A program made the position numbers and the translations under genes. Positions 8,232 through 16,687 of a DNA stretch of 64,000 bases are shown one piece after another (the stretch's first letter is position 1; each line of letters begins with the position of its first letter). The DNA lies in contig CAWHNT010000047.1 in assembly GCA_963830775.1 (NCBI GenBank), positions 918,976-982,975 of the forward strand, in the 5' to 3' direction. Origin of the DNA: CAWHNT01 sp963830775 (lineage in GTDB: Bacteria > Pseudomonadota > Alphaproteobacteria > Geminicoccales > Geminicoccaceae). Below the pieces are notes generated by a model that had not been told where the DNA came from, did no database searches, and was given only the letters and a program-made list of their open reading frames with translations.

Positions 8232-8945
8232 TCAGGCCATCCACACGCCGCCGTTCACGTCGATGATGCTGCCGGCCATGTAGCTCGCCGCTTCCGAGCA
8301 CAGGAAAGCGATCGGCCAGGCCACCTCCTCGGGCTCGGCCATGCGGCCGGCCGGGATGCGGGCGAGATCGACCGGGCGGTCCGCCATCAGCGGCGTGCGC
8401 ACCGAGGCCGGGGCCACGCCGTTCACGGCTACGCCGTGCGGCGCTCCCTTGCGGGCCAGCCATTTCACCACCGCGAGCAGGCCGCCCTTGGACGCCACGT
8501 AGTGCGGCGAGGCGATCAGCCCGCCCATCCGCCCGGCAAGCGAGCCCACGAACACCATGCGGCCCCAGCCGCGCTCGGCCATGCCGGGCAGAAGGGCGCG
8601 GGCGAAGTGGAGGCTGCCCAGGAGGTTGACCTGCATCACCCGGATGAAGGTCTCGTCCCAGCCGTCATCGTCCCAGTCGTCCCACGGGCAGATGGCGGCA
8701 TTGGCCACCAGCGCGTCGACCTGGCCTGCCACGGCCAGGATCGATTCGACCTCCTTGCGGACGCCGACGTCGATCCGGAAGGCCGTGCCGCCAAGCTCGG
8801 CTGCCAGCGGGGCGGCGTCCTCGCGGTCGACCAGCACGACCCTGGCCCCCTGGGCCGCACAGACCCGTGCCGTGGCGGCGCCGATCCCGGCGGCGGCCCC
8901 GGTGACCAGCACGGTGCGGCCGGTGAGATCGAAAGCACTCCTCAT
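8232..8945 (-). CDS. Short-chain dehydrogenase/reductase, sugar-oxidation type
   Basis: A 237-residue SDR. It begins MRSAFDLTGRTVLVTGAAAG, with the NAD(P)-binding TGAAAGIGAA motif, a NAAI motif, catalytic Ser in the VGSLAG region, and YVASKGG (Tyr-x3-Lys). It ends MAGSIIDVNGGVWMA, the classical SDR end. ATG at 8945 overlaps the stop of the upstream permease gene by 4 bases, so it is coupled to the transporter. Between a sugar ABC importer and a fuconolactonase-like gene, oxidation of a sugar or sugar acid is the likely job. Confidence 0.85.
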   Translation of the reverse strand: MRSAFDLTGRTVLVTGAAAGIGAATARVCAAQGARVVLVDREDAAPLAAELGGTAFRIDVGVRKEVESILAVAGQVDALVANAAICPWDDWDDDGWDETFIRVMQVNLLGSLHFARALLPGMAERGWGRMVFVGSLAGRMGGLIASPHYVASKGGLLAVVKWLARKGAPHGVAVNGVAPASVRTPLMADRPVDLARIPAGRMAEPEEVAWPIAFLCSEAASYMAGSIIDVNGGVWMA

Positions 8946-9968
8946 GTGCCGGCCACCGCTGCGGGTGCCTCCTGCCTGCGCGCAGCCTCCCGGGCGCGCA
9001 GGGCCCGCTCGCGGCGGCGCTGGGTCGCCATGGCAAGGCCGACGGCCAGGATCAGCATGGTGCCGTTGAAGACCGGCTCGACATAGAAGGGAGCGCCGAG
9101 CTGGGAAAGCCCGGCCACGGCGACGGCCAGAACGGCCACCGCGAGAACGGTGCCCCAGGTGTTGGGCCGGCCCGGCCGGATCGCGGTGGCGCCCAACAGT
9201 GCCCCGGTGAACGCCGGCAGCATCAGCTCCTGTCCGACCGTGCTCTGCCCGACCTGGAGCTGGGCCTGGAGGATGACGCCGGCAAAGGCGGCGATCAGGC
9301 CCGAGCCCGATGAAGGCCAGGATCACGTAACGGTCGCTGCGGATGCCGACCAGCGTGGCGGCACGGGGATTGTCGCCGATCACGTAGAGATAGCGGCCCA
9401 GCGGCAGGTAGTCGAAGACGAGCCAGAGCACCACGGCAATGGCCAGCACGTAGAGCAGGGGCGAGGGCACGCCCAGGCCCGGCACGATGGTCGAGAGCTT
9501 GAGGAACACCGGGTCGAGCCGGCCCACGACCTGACGGCCACCGGTGTACCACTGGTTGAGACCGAGCAGGACCGTGCCGGTACCGAGCGTGGCGATGAAG
9601 GAGCTGATCCGGAAGCGGGTCACGAGCACGCCGTTGATCAGCCCGACGACACCGCCCAGCACCAGGACCAGCAGGACCGCGAGCTGCCAGGGCAAATGCT
9701 GCTGGGTCTGCAGCCCGTTCGCCAGCACCTGGGCGATGCCGATCACCGACGCGACCGAGAGGTCGAAATGGTTGGCGGCGAGCGGGATCATCACCGCCAA
9801 TGCCGCCAGCGCGTTGATCGAGCGGCTGTTCGCCATCGAGCGGAAGGTGAAGGGGGTGAGGAAGGTGTCGGGCTTGAGCGCCGCAAAAAGCACGATGAGC
9901 AGGACCAGGAGGATCAGCAGGTTCCAGGTGGCGATGAAGCGGGCGAGGCCGCCTTGGGAGGGGTTCAC
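8942..9968 (-). CDS. Ribose/fucose-type ABC transporter permease (RbsC-like), one-base frameshift
   Basis: Inner-membrane permease of the CUT2/RbsC family. The N-terminal part (9968 down to about 9300) has several membrane segments, e.g. LLILLVLLIVLFAAL, and the characteristic LAANHFDLSVASVIGIAQVL and NGVLVTRFRISSFIATLGT. An apparent extra C near 9299 (within AFIG/SGLIAA) moves the rest into another frame, where PAFTGALLGATAIRPGRPN and the last helices (MLILAVGLAMA) follow. Repaired, it would be about 340 residues, normal for the family. Overlaps of 4 bases on both sides link it to the ATPase and SDR genes. Confidence 0.85.
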
Positions 9969-11458
9969 GCAGCCTCCAGCACGGGCTCGGCACCGCCGGC
10001 AAGCGCGGTGAGGCTCGCGACCGAGAGCTGGTCGCGGCCGAGCTCGGCCACGACGCGGCCGCGGCTGACGATGAGCGCGCGATGGGCAATGCCGGCGACC
10101 TCCTCGAAATCCGAGGAGATGAGGAGGATGGAGCGGCCTTGCGCGGTGGCCTCGTCCAGGAGGCGGTAGATCTCGGCCTTGGCGCCGACATCGACGCCGA
10201 AGGTGGGCTCCTCCAGGATCAGCACGCGGCTGGGGCCTTCGAGCCAGCGGGCAAGCGCCACCTTCTGCTGGTTGCCGCCGGAGAGGGTGGCGATGGCACG
10301 CTCGGGCTCGGGCGGGCGCACGCCGTAGCGCTGGACGGCCTGGGCTGCATGGCGTGCCTCGGCTGCGGTGCCGAGGAGGCGCGGGCGGTCGGGGCGGCTG
10401 GCCGGGTTGGGCAGGAGGTTCTCGCGCACCGAGAGGTTGGGGGCGAGGCTTTCCTCCGCCCGGCGGCTGGAAACGAAGCCGAAGCCTTGTGCCACGGCCT
10501 GCGCCTGGCTGGTCGGGCGGAAGCTGCGGCCCTCCAGCTCGACCGCGCCGGCATGGATCGGCGCGTCGCCGAAGAGAGCGCGGCCCAGCGCGTGGTGGCC
10601 GGCACCGCGCAAGCCGACGAGGGCCAGGATCTCGCCCGTGCGCAGGGTGAGGCTGGCGGGTCCGGCACCGTCGGTGATGAGGTCGCGCAAGACGAGGACC
10701 GGGGCGCCCGCCGGGCGGGGCGGGGCGCGGAAGACGTCCTCAAGCGGCCGGCCGATGATGCTGCGCACCAGGGCTGCGGGCGTGGTCTCGGCTACGGGGG
10801 CGGCGAGGACAAGGCGGCCGTCGCGCAGCACGGTGACCCGGTCGGCGACGCGGAAGACCTCGTCGAGCCGGTGGCTGACATAGAGGATCGCGAGGCCGCG
10901 GGCGCAGAGCCTGCGCAGGCGGTCGAGCAGGAGGGCCACGTCGTGCTCGGGGAGAGCCGCCGTGGGCTCGTCGAGGACCAGGATGTCGGCCTCGACGGCG
11001 AGGCTGCGGGCGATCGCCACCACCGAGCGCTCGGCCGCCGGCAGCTCGCCCACCTTGGCGTCGGGCTCGATGCCGCCACCGACCGCCTCGAGAGCCGCCG
11101 CGGCACGGCGCCGGGCCTCGCCCCAGGCGATCAGGCCCAGGCGGCGCGGGTAGCGGGCGACCAGGGCCACGTTCTCGGCCACCGTCATGCTGTCGACGAG
11201 GCCCAGATCCTGGTGGACGAAGCTGATCGGCAGCCGGTCGACGCCGGGTGCCACCAGCTGGCCGCGCAGGCGGACCTCGCCGGCGTCCGCGGTGTGCACG
11301 CCGGCCAGGATCTTGATCAGGGTCGACTTGCCGGCACCGTTCTCGCCCAGAAGGGCGGTGACGGCGCCGGCCGGCAGCTCAAGATCGACATTGTCGAGGG
11401 CCAGCGTGCCGCCGAACCGCTTGGTGAGGCCGCTGGCTGCGAGGAGCGGTGTCGTCAT
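9965..11458 (-). CDS. Sugar ABC transporter ATP-binding protein (RbsA/MglA-like)
   Basis: A 497-residue two-domain ATPase energising a CUT2 sugar importer. The first domain has Walker A GENGAGKST (about residues 38-46), a signature-like PAAERSVVAIARSLA and Walker B DILVLDEPTAAL. In the second domain the Walker A is degenerate (GLRGAGHHALG) but LSGGNQQKVALARWL and VLILEEPTFGVDVGAK are present, as usual for RbsA/MglA proteins. The gene overlaps the permease by 4 bases and follows the binding-protein gene by 22 bases. Confidence 0.92.
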   Translation of the reverse strand: MTTPLLAASGLTKRFGGTLALDNVDLELPAGAVTALLGENGAGKSTLIKILAGVHTADAGEVRLRGQLVAPGVDRLPISFVHQDLGLVDSMTVAENVALVARYPRRLGLIAWGEARRRAAAALEAVGGGIEPDAKVGELPAAERSVVAIARSLAVEADILVLDEPTAALPEHDVALLLDRLRRLCARGLAILYVSHRLDEVFRVADRVTVLRDGRLVLAAPVAETTPAALVRSIIGRPLEDVFRAPPRPAGAPVLVLRDLITDGAGPASLTLRTGEILALVGLRGAGHHALGRALFGDAPIHAGAVELEGRSFRPTSQAQAVAQGFGFVSSRRAEESLAPNLSVRENLLPNPASRPDRPRLLGTAAEARHAAQAVQRYGVRPPEPERAIATLSGGNQQKVALARWLEGPSRVLILEEPTFGVDVGAKAEIYRLLDEATAQGRSILLISSDFEEVAGIAHRALIVSRGRVVAELGRDQLSVASLTALAGGAEPVLEAA

Positions 11459-11480
11459 CGGATCGGTGGAGGAACGGCCC

Positions 11481-12584
11481 CTACTTCACGCCCCACATCG
11501 AGAGGTACTTCTCCTCATACCCGTTGCCGGGGATGAAGGTGTTCTTGTCGCCGCCCTCGGCATCCACGTTCTCGGGCGTAACGAGATAGGGCTGCTGGTG
11601 CCAGCCCGAGGGCTCCTTGCCGTGGAAGGCGCGGTTGAGCTCGTCGATGGCCTGGTAGGCCTGCATCCGGTAGGGCTCCGACGCGGTGACCATCTGGTAC
11701 TGGCCGCCGGCACGGATGCGCTCGTAGGCCGAGCGGTTGCCGTCGGCCGAGACCAGGATCACCTCGCCGTCCGCCACGCCGCCGGCCCGCAGCGGCGGGA
11801 CCTGGTAGTCGGCCGTGTAGTCGGCGACCGAGGTGATGTAGAGCGGCGTGCCGTACTTCTGCACCCAGGCGGTCACCAGCGCCGGCTGGCGCTCGGCCAC
11901 CTCGGCGATCGGGCTGTTGGAGAACTCCAGCACCTCGCAGCCCTTGCACTCGGCGATCCGGTCCTTGGTCGCCGTCGCCTTGGTGCAGGCGATCTGGTAC
12001 TCGCAGTGGGTGGTGACCACGACGCGGGCCTTGCCGTCGCTGTGCGCGATCACCCAGTCGGCCTGCGCCCGGCCGATCTCCCGCGGGTCCTGCTGGATGT
12101 TGTAGTAGACGCCCAGCTCCTTGTTCGGCCCCGGGAACGCCCAGCCGTGGATGCCGACCAGCACGATGCCCTGCCTGGCACCCTCCTTCACCGCGTCCTG
12201 GAGGCTGGCGATGTCGGCGTCCGTGATGATGCCGTCGACCTTCAGCGCCACCGCCTGGTTGTAGCCCTCGAGCCAGGTCTTGGGGCTGCCGCGGCCGTCG
12301 ATGAGGGTGACCTCCCAGCCGATCTTCTTGCCGACCTCGACCACGGCGTCGCCCCATTCGCGCGAGGCGTCGTTGGCCGAGTTGCTGGAGAGGTAGGCGA
12401 TCTTCTTGCCGGACTCGGGCTTGTAGGAGCTCGTGGGCCCGTCCCAGACGGTCTGCGGCCCGGCCCGCTCGGCCACGTTCTTCTTGGCCTCGGCGACGAC
12501 CGGGTCGTCATCGGCGGCGCGCAGGTTCGTGGCCCCAAGCACGATCATCAGCGCCGACGCGGCGAGCAAGGCTCCGCGGGTCAT
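11481..12584 (-). CDS. Periplasmic sugar-binding protein of the CUT2 importer
   Basis: A 367-residue secreted binding protein. The N-terminus MTRGALLAASALMIVLGATN is a signal peptide with likely cleavage after LRA. The mature protein is a Peripla_BP_4-type fold: KKIAYLSSNSANDASREWGD, DGIITDADIASLQDAV, a Cys-rich insertion near CKGCEVLEFS, and GEVILVSADGNRSAYERI. It is the first gene of the transporter operon and is divergent from the GntR regulator across a short intergenic region. The ligand is unknown; a deoxy sugar or aldonate is suggested by the downstream enzymes. Confidence 0.88.
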   Translation of the reverse strand: MTRGALLAASALMIVLGATNLRAADDDPVVAEAKKNVAERAGPQTVWDGPTSSYKPESGKKIAYLSSNSANDASREWGDAVVEVGKKIGWEVTLIDGRGSPKTWLEGYNQAVALKVDGIITDADIASLQDAVKEGARQGIVLVGIHGWAFPGPNKELGVYYNIQQDPREIGRAQADWVIAHSDGKARVVVTTHCEYQIACTKATATKDRIAECKGCEVLEFSNSPIAEVAERQPALVTAWVQKYGTPLYITSVADYTADYQVPPLRAGGVADGEVILVSADGNRSAYERIRAGGQYQMVTASEPYRMQAYQAIDELNRAFHGKEPSGWHQQPYLVTPENVDAEGGDKNTFIPGNGYEEKYLSMWGVK

Positions 12585-12604
12585 TGGCTCAGCCTCCCTT
12601 GTAC

Positions 12605-12664
12605 TTGACTGGTCGAGCTTGCCGACTATCGTATGGTCGGAATGTCAGACAGGTCAATGGTCGA
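12605..12664 (+). promoter_or_regulatory. Promoter and 24-bp-phased direct repeats at the GntR/transporter divergent region
   Basis: A sigma70-like promoter for the regulator is visible: TTGACT at 12605-12610, a 16-base spacer, TATCGT at 12627-12632. The heptamer TGGTCG[A/G] occurs three times, at 12610-12616, 12634-12640 and 12658-12664, exactly 24 bp apart each time. The middle copy is also the right arm of an imperfect inverted repeat (CCGACTA at 12622-12628 with TGGTCGG). FCD-GntR proteins recognise TGGT...ACCA-type sites, so these may be operators for autoregulation and transporter control. The repeats are seen; the function is inferred. Confidence 0.5.
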
Positions 12665-13403
12665 ACCTGCCGGAAGCGCTCCCCAGCAGCGTGGACCCAT
12701 CCGTCGCCGCAAGCTCTACGAGGAGGTGACGAGCCGCATCCAGGAGCGGATCGCGGACCTCGGCCTGCGCCCGGGCGACCAGCTCCCGACCGAGCGCGAG
12801 CTGATGGCCGAGTTCGGCGTCGGCCGCTCGGCCGTGCGCGAGGCGATGCTGTCCTTGCAGCGGATGGGCATCGTCGCCGTGTCCAGCGGCGAACGGGCCC
12901 GGGTCGGGCAGCCTACCGCCGCGGTGATGGTGGAGCAGCTCTCGGGCCTGGCGCAGCTTCTCCTTGCCCAGCCGCACGGGGTCGAGCAGTTCCAGGACGC
13001 CCGCATGCTGCTGGAGGTGGGCCTGGCCCGCTTCGCAGCCCAGCGGGCGACGGACGACGACATCGCCATGCTGGCCGACCTCCTGGAGACGAACCGGCAG
13101 GCGATCGGCGATTACCCGACCTTCATGCGCACGGACGTGGCCTTCCACTACGGCATCGCCACCATCGCCCGGAACGCGATCTTCACCGCCCTCATGGATG
13201 CCGTGGTCGCCTGGCTCACCGAGCAGCGCGTGATCTCGGGCCGCTCGCCCACCGCCGGCGACGCGGCCTATGCCGCGCACAAGGCGATCTATGAGGCCAT
13301 CGCAGCACGCCAGCCCGAGGCAGCAGGACAGGCGATGCAGGACCATCTCGAAGCGGTGGTCCGGCTCTATTGGCAGATGCGGCGGGCCGACCCGGGCAGC
13401 TAA
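12633..13403 (+). CDS. FCD-subfamily GntR transcriptional regulator
   Basis: A regulator of up to 256 residues. It has an N-terminal winged helix (LYEEVTSRIQERIADLGLRP, then PTERELMAEFGVGRSAVREA) and a C-terminal all-helical FCD effector domain with likely metal/ligand residues around FMRTDVAFHYGIA. It is divergent from the sugar transporter, which it probably controls. Start choice is open: ATGs at 12633, 12642 and 12657 are all in frame, but the putative -10 box ends at 12632, so the later ones, particularly 12657, fit a normal leader better. Confidence 0.9.
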   Translation: MVGMSDRSMVEPAGSAPQQRGPIRRRKLYEEVTSRIQERIADLGLRPGDQLPTERELMAEFGVGRSAVREAMLSLQRMGIVAVSSGERARVGQPTAAVMVEQLSGLAQLLLAQPHGVEQFQDARMLLEVGLARFAAQRATDDDIAMLADLLETNRQAIGDYPTFMRTDVAFHYGIATIARNAIFTALMDAVVAWLTEQRVISGRSPTAGDAAYAAHKAIYEAIAARQPEAAGQAMQDHLEAVVRLYWQMRRADPGS

Positions 13404-13514
13404 GACTGGCCAGGTTCTCCAGGCGAGCACCCGGATATGCTTGTCAGCGCCGGAATGATGGCTGATCCTCCGCTACCTGAAGCGTAGCCGGGATAGCGGG
13501 GGAGGTACCGTGCG

Positions 13515-13988
13515 ATGGCCGAGCATGCGGCACTAGCCAGCCTCCTGGCCGAGTTCGGCCGCACCTCGGGTATCGGCAGCCTGGCGCTGGACGGTAGCGG
13601 CGTCTGCGCTCTGGCCTTCGATGGCGAGGTGATCATCCATGTCGCGGCCGAGGCTGACGATGCCGCGCTCCTCTATGTCGTGGTGGGCCAGCCTGTGCCG
13701 GAACCGCTGCAGGCAGCGACGTACCGGAGGTTTCTGGAGGCCAATGCGCGCGGTGGCGGACCACGGGCCGTGCGCCTGGCGCTCGACCCGCGCGATGGGG
13801 CACCCTTGCTCTGCTGCCCGATCGCGGCCGATCGGCTGAGCTACGCGGAGTTCGAGGCAGCACTTCTCTGGCTGGCCGACGCTGCCGAGACCTGGAGTGC
13901 CGAGCTGCGGTCGCCGCCCGCGGCGGATACGGGAGCGGCTGGCGGAGCCCCGGCGTCGGGCTCGTGGGGTGGGATGATCCGCGCCTGA
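13515..13988 (+). CDS. CesT-like type III secretion chaperone
   Basis: A 157-residue acidic protein with the CesT/Tir-chaperone plan: an N-terminal helix LASLLAEFGRTSGI, the beta strand pair SLALDGSGVCALAFDGEVII, a hydrophobic dimerisation region (LLYVVVGQPVPEPLQAA), FLEANARGGG, VRLALDPRDGAPLLCC and a C-terminal helix AEFEAALLWLADAAETW. These chaperones bind the N-terminal region of one or more effectors and pilot them to a type III secretion ATPase. The gene immediately precedes a 643-residue kinase-like protein (39-base gap), the usual chaperone-effector pairing. A GGGGGAGG ribosome site precedes the ATG. No secretion apparatus genes are in this window. Confidence 0.75.
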   Translation: MAEHAALASLLAEFGRTSGIGSLALDGSGVCALAFDGEVIIHVAAEADDAALLYVVVGQPVPEPLQAATYRRFLEANARGGGPRAVRLALDPRDGAPLLCCPIAADRLSYAEFEAALLWLADAAETWSAELRSPPAADTGAAGGAPASGSWGGMIRA

Positions 13989-14027
13989 CCAGAAGTCCTG
14001 GGAGGAGCGGCAGGGGAGGCTGGGAAG

Positions 14028-15959
14028 ATGGACGTCATCAGGCGAAGCAGCAGCCTCAGCAGCTCGGGCGAGCTCACCCTTCCGCCGCGGACTCAACCGG
14101 CGAACGACGGCTCCGGCAGCATCGGCGGGTTCGATGTCCAGCAGGCGCAGCCGGACCGCACGTCGCCACGCGACAATGCCGGCCCAGGCCGCCCGACAGC
14201 AGCTACTCCCCTGCAGCAGAGGGCCTGGACCGGCCACAGAGCGCACGGCGCCGTGCAGGTTCAACGCACGACCCCGCGGATGCCGGGTGGGAACGTGCAG
14301 CAGGGCGGCCCCCAGCCGGGCGTCAACGCCAACCAGCCTCAAGCACCCCAGCCGACCGGCCACACGGTGGCGGCCTCCAAGGCTGCCATCAAAGCGTTTC
14401 AGAACCAGGGCAAGCCGGATACGCAGCACGGCGTCTCCGATTCCGGCCAACTGCTGGACTGGGCCACGCTGGAGAAGGCCAAGGGCCGCTCGATGGGCGG
14501 CAAGACGGCCACCGGGATCCGCAAGAACCTGGAGGCCTTCAAGGAGGCGGCGCAGGCCGGGGTCAGCGGCAGCCCGATACGCCGGGCTCAGGACGTGGCC
14601 GTGCTCAAGGCCCATCTCGACGGTGCCCTGACGCTGCTCGACAAGCATATCGGCCACCATACCAAGGGCGAGAAGGCCATGGTGGACCTCAAGGCCCAGC
14701 TCACCACCTACAAGGCCCTGCTCGACCGGATCGGCACGGACGGCCCCGCACCCGGCACCAAGCCGAGCTACATGGACATGCTGAAGACCCGCGCGTTCGG
14801 GATGCCGGATTCGGCGCTGGCCCAGATCGATACGCATGGCCGGCAGGGCGTGAAGGACCTGGGCCATCTCGGCAGCGGTGCCGTCAACTCGACCCGGCTG
14901 GTGCATTATCAGGGCGAGGCCGCACCGATGGTGTTCAAGCCGATGCATGCCGTCTCCAACGGCGCCTCGGGCATGGAGGCGCTGGCCGGGATTGATCTCA
15001 ACGACCCGCGCTTCGCGAACCGGAACGTGGCGACGTCGCTGGCGGCGAACCATCTGGGCCTCGGTCACATGGTGCCGCGCACGCAGTACGCCGCCGTGGG
15101 AGATCAGGTCGGCATTGCCATGGAGAAATTGGGTGGCTTTGGCGTGGGCGCGCGCGACCCGCAGCCGATCCCCTTGAGCGACGCGGACAAGAGATATGTC
15201 GAGCAGGCGGAGGCCGGCCTGGCTTCCGGCAAACGCTACGGGATCAAATATGAGCCCAGGAACTTCCTCTACGACCTGAGCACCCAGAACATCACCATCA
15301 AGGCGGATGGCACTTACGGCAAGGAGGTCTTTGCCGCGCACCAGCTGGATACGGGTCATCCGGCTTTCCTGGAGCAGGTGAACGACGCCGAGTGGCTGCA
15401 CGCGCTGACGGGCGAGATGGATCCCAATGCCGGCAATATGCGCGTCGAGCTGCAACGCGGGCCAACTGGAACGGTGAGCCAGCAGCTCAAGCTGTTCGAC
15501 TTCGACTTCTCGTTCGGCTCTGCCGTTCAAGACCCAACCGTCACCCACAGCGGTAACAACAGGACCACCTTGCCGCCGCTCGTGAGTGAGAGAACGCTCG
15601 GTGCTTTCGCTAATCTTGCGCAGAACTGGGCACAGGCAAAACAGGAATATGCGAAGCATCTCTCGCCGCCCGAGCTGTCGGCCATGGAGACGCGGCTTTT
15701 CGGCGGCACCTACACCGACGCCAGCGGCAACGTTCACCAGGCAAAGGGCATCTTCGGGCAGCTGCGCGATCTGGCAGCTGCCGGCCGGGTCGTCCAGGAC
15801 TTCAGCACGTGGCGCGGTGACGACCCGCCTGGCTCCGGCAAGCAGGTCGATGCCGCTACCCTGATGCGGGCCGATGCCCGGGCGAACAACGGCTATCTCG
15901 ACCGGATCGAGCTGATGGCGCAGGACGGCCGCGCCGAGCGCGCCAAGGTCGGGCTTTGA
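14028..15959 (+). CDS. Putative secreted kinase-like effector with disordered N-terminus
   Basis: A 643-residue protein, not matched by me to a named family. Residues 1-130 are low-complexity, rich in S, Q, P and G, as in type III effector secretion/chaperone-binding regions. Residues 140-240 are helical. From about 275 the pattern looks kinase-like: a glycine-rich LGHLGSGAVNSTRLV (278-292), Lys304 in MVFKP, an acidic helix GMEALAGID, MVPRTQYAAVGDQVGIAMEK as a hinge-like region, MDPNAGNM (D465, N467, N470) as a catalytic loop, and LFDFDFSFG (D491/D493) as a metal-binding motif. This resembles the spacing of HipA/PI3-4-kinase-like and other non-canonical bacterial kinases. Phosphotransfer activity and the target are inference. 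It is preceded by a CesT-like chaperone and followed closely by an unknown gene. Confidence 0.65.
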   Translation: MDVIRRSSSLSSSGELTLPPRTQPANDGSGSIGGFDVQQAQPDRTSPRDNAGPGRPTAATPLQQRAWTGHRAHGAVQVQRTTPRMPGGNVQQGGPQPGVNANQPQAPQPTGHTVAASKAAIKAFQNQGKPDTQHGVSDSGQLLDWATLEKAKGRSMGGKTATGIRKNLEAFKEAAQAGVSGSPIRRAQDVAVLKAHLDGALTLLDKHIGHHTKGEKAMVDLKAQLTTYKALLDRIGTDGPAPGTKPSYMDMLKTRAFGMPDSALAQIDTHGRQGVKDLGHLGSGAVNSTRLVHYQGEAAPMVFKPMHAVSNGASGMEALAGIDLNDPRFANRNVATSLAANHLGLGHMVPRTQYAAVGDQVGIAMEKLGGFGVGARDPQPIPLSDADKRYVEQAEAGLASGKRYGIKYEPRNFLYDLSTQNITIKADGTYGKEVFAAHQLDTGHPAFLEQVNDAEWLHALTGEMDPNAGNMRVELQRGPTGTVSQQLKLFDFDFSFGSAVQDPTVTHSGNNRTTLPPLVSERTLGAFANLAQNWAQAKQEYAKHLSPPELSAMETRLFGGTYTDASGNVHQAKGIFGQLRDLAAAGRVVQDFSTWRGDDPPGSGKQVDAATLMRADARANNGYLDRIELMAQDGRAERAKVGL

Positions 15960-15976
15960 CGGCGGGAGAGCGGGTC

Positions 15977-16642
15977 ATGGCCGACGACGAAAGTGCGGTG
16001 GCGGGCGGGCTCGAGGATCTCTTCCCGAGCCTCCTGTTGCCGGAGGGCTTCGGGCTGCCGGTGCTCGCCTGGGTCCGCGACCTGTTCCTGGAGGAGCATG
16101 GGCTGCCGCTCCCTCCAGTGCCGAGGGAGCTCGCTCTGCAGGTCCGGGCGCTGGCTCCCGGTCTGGTCACCAGCCGGGACGACGAGCTCGGACCGTACCA
16201 GCTCCGGCCCTTCCTGGACGAGCTGGCGAAGCCGCCCGAGCCCTACATCCTGTTCGGCACGGCCGGTCACGGGGTCGGTGCCTGGGCCATGCACTACTAC
16301 CTGGTCCAGCAGGGCCTGGGGTTGTTCATCCAGCTTCGCTTCGGCGGCGCCTACGGCGACCTCGAGCGTGAGCGCTCGCGGGTGGCCAGCACTTTCGCCG
16401 TAGCGGAGAGCGTCGTCCTTGCTCCCCGGCTCCGGCGCCTGCCGGAAGGGCAGCGGCTCGTGGTCGTGGCAAGCGATCTTGCCGGGTCGCGGTGGGGCGT
16501 GGTCGGGCCGGATGGCAGCGCGCTGACAACGACCGGCGACCCGCTCGGCGACGCCCTGCAGTGGCTGGATGACACCGCTGACCCGGTCATTGTCGATGGC
16601 CACGGGCTGGCGGAGGCGCGCCCGATGCCGCTTTGGGGCTGA
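15977..16642 (+). CDS. Unknown protein co-transcribed with the kinase-like effector
   Basis: A 221-residue protein starting MADDESAVAGGLEDLFPSLL. The ATG at 15977 has a good GGGAG ribosome site 8 bases upstream, so I prefer it to the TTG at 15956 that overlaps the effector stop. No signal peptide or membrane segment is evident. Segments such as LPVLAWVRDLFLEE, YILFGTAGHGVGAWAMHYYL and LGLFIQLRFGGAYGD suggest a mixed alpha/beta globular protein. I do not recognise the family. Position 17 bases after the effector suggests a related function, for example immunity, regulation or a second chaperone-like partner; that is inference only. Confidence 0.7.
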   Translation: MADDESAVAGGLEDLFPSLLLPEGFGLPVLAWVRDLFLEEHGLPLPPVPRELALQVRALAPGLVTSRDDELGPYQLRPFLDELAKPPEPYILFGTAGHGVGAWAMHYYLVQQGLGLFIQLRFGGAYGDLERERSRVASTFAVAESVVLAPRLRRLPEGQRLVVVASDLAGSRWGVVGPDGSALTTTGDPLGDALQWLDDTADPVIVDGHGLAEARPMPLWG

Positions 16643-16687
16643 GACCAGCCTCAGCCCCTCTCTACAATCGAGCTCAGGGAGGTATCG

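Noticed and set aside
6023..8266. 747-codon open frame on the plus strand opposite the porin and amidohydrolase genes
   Set aside because: It has no recognisable domain and is a shadow of GC-rich genes on the other strand; the minus-strand genes have clear motifs.
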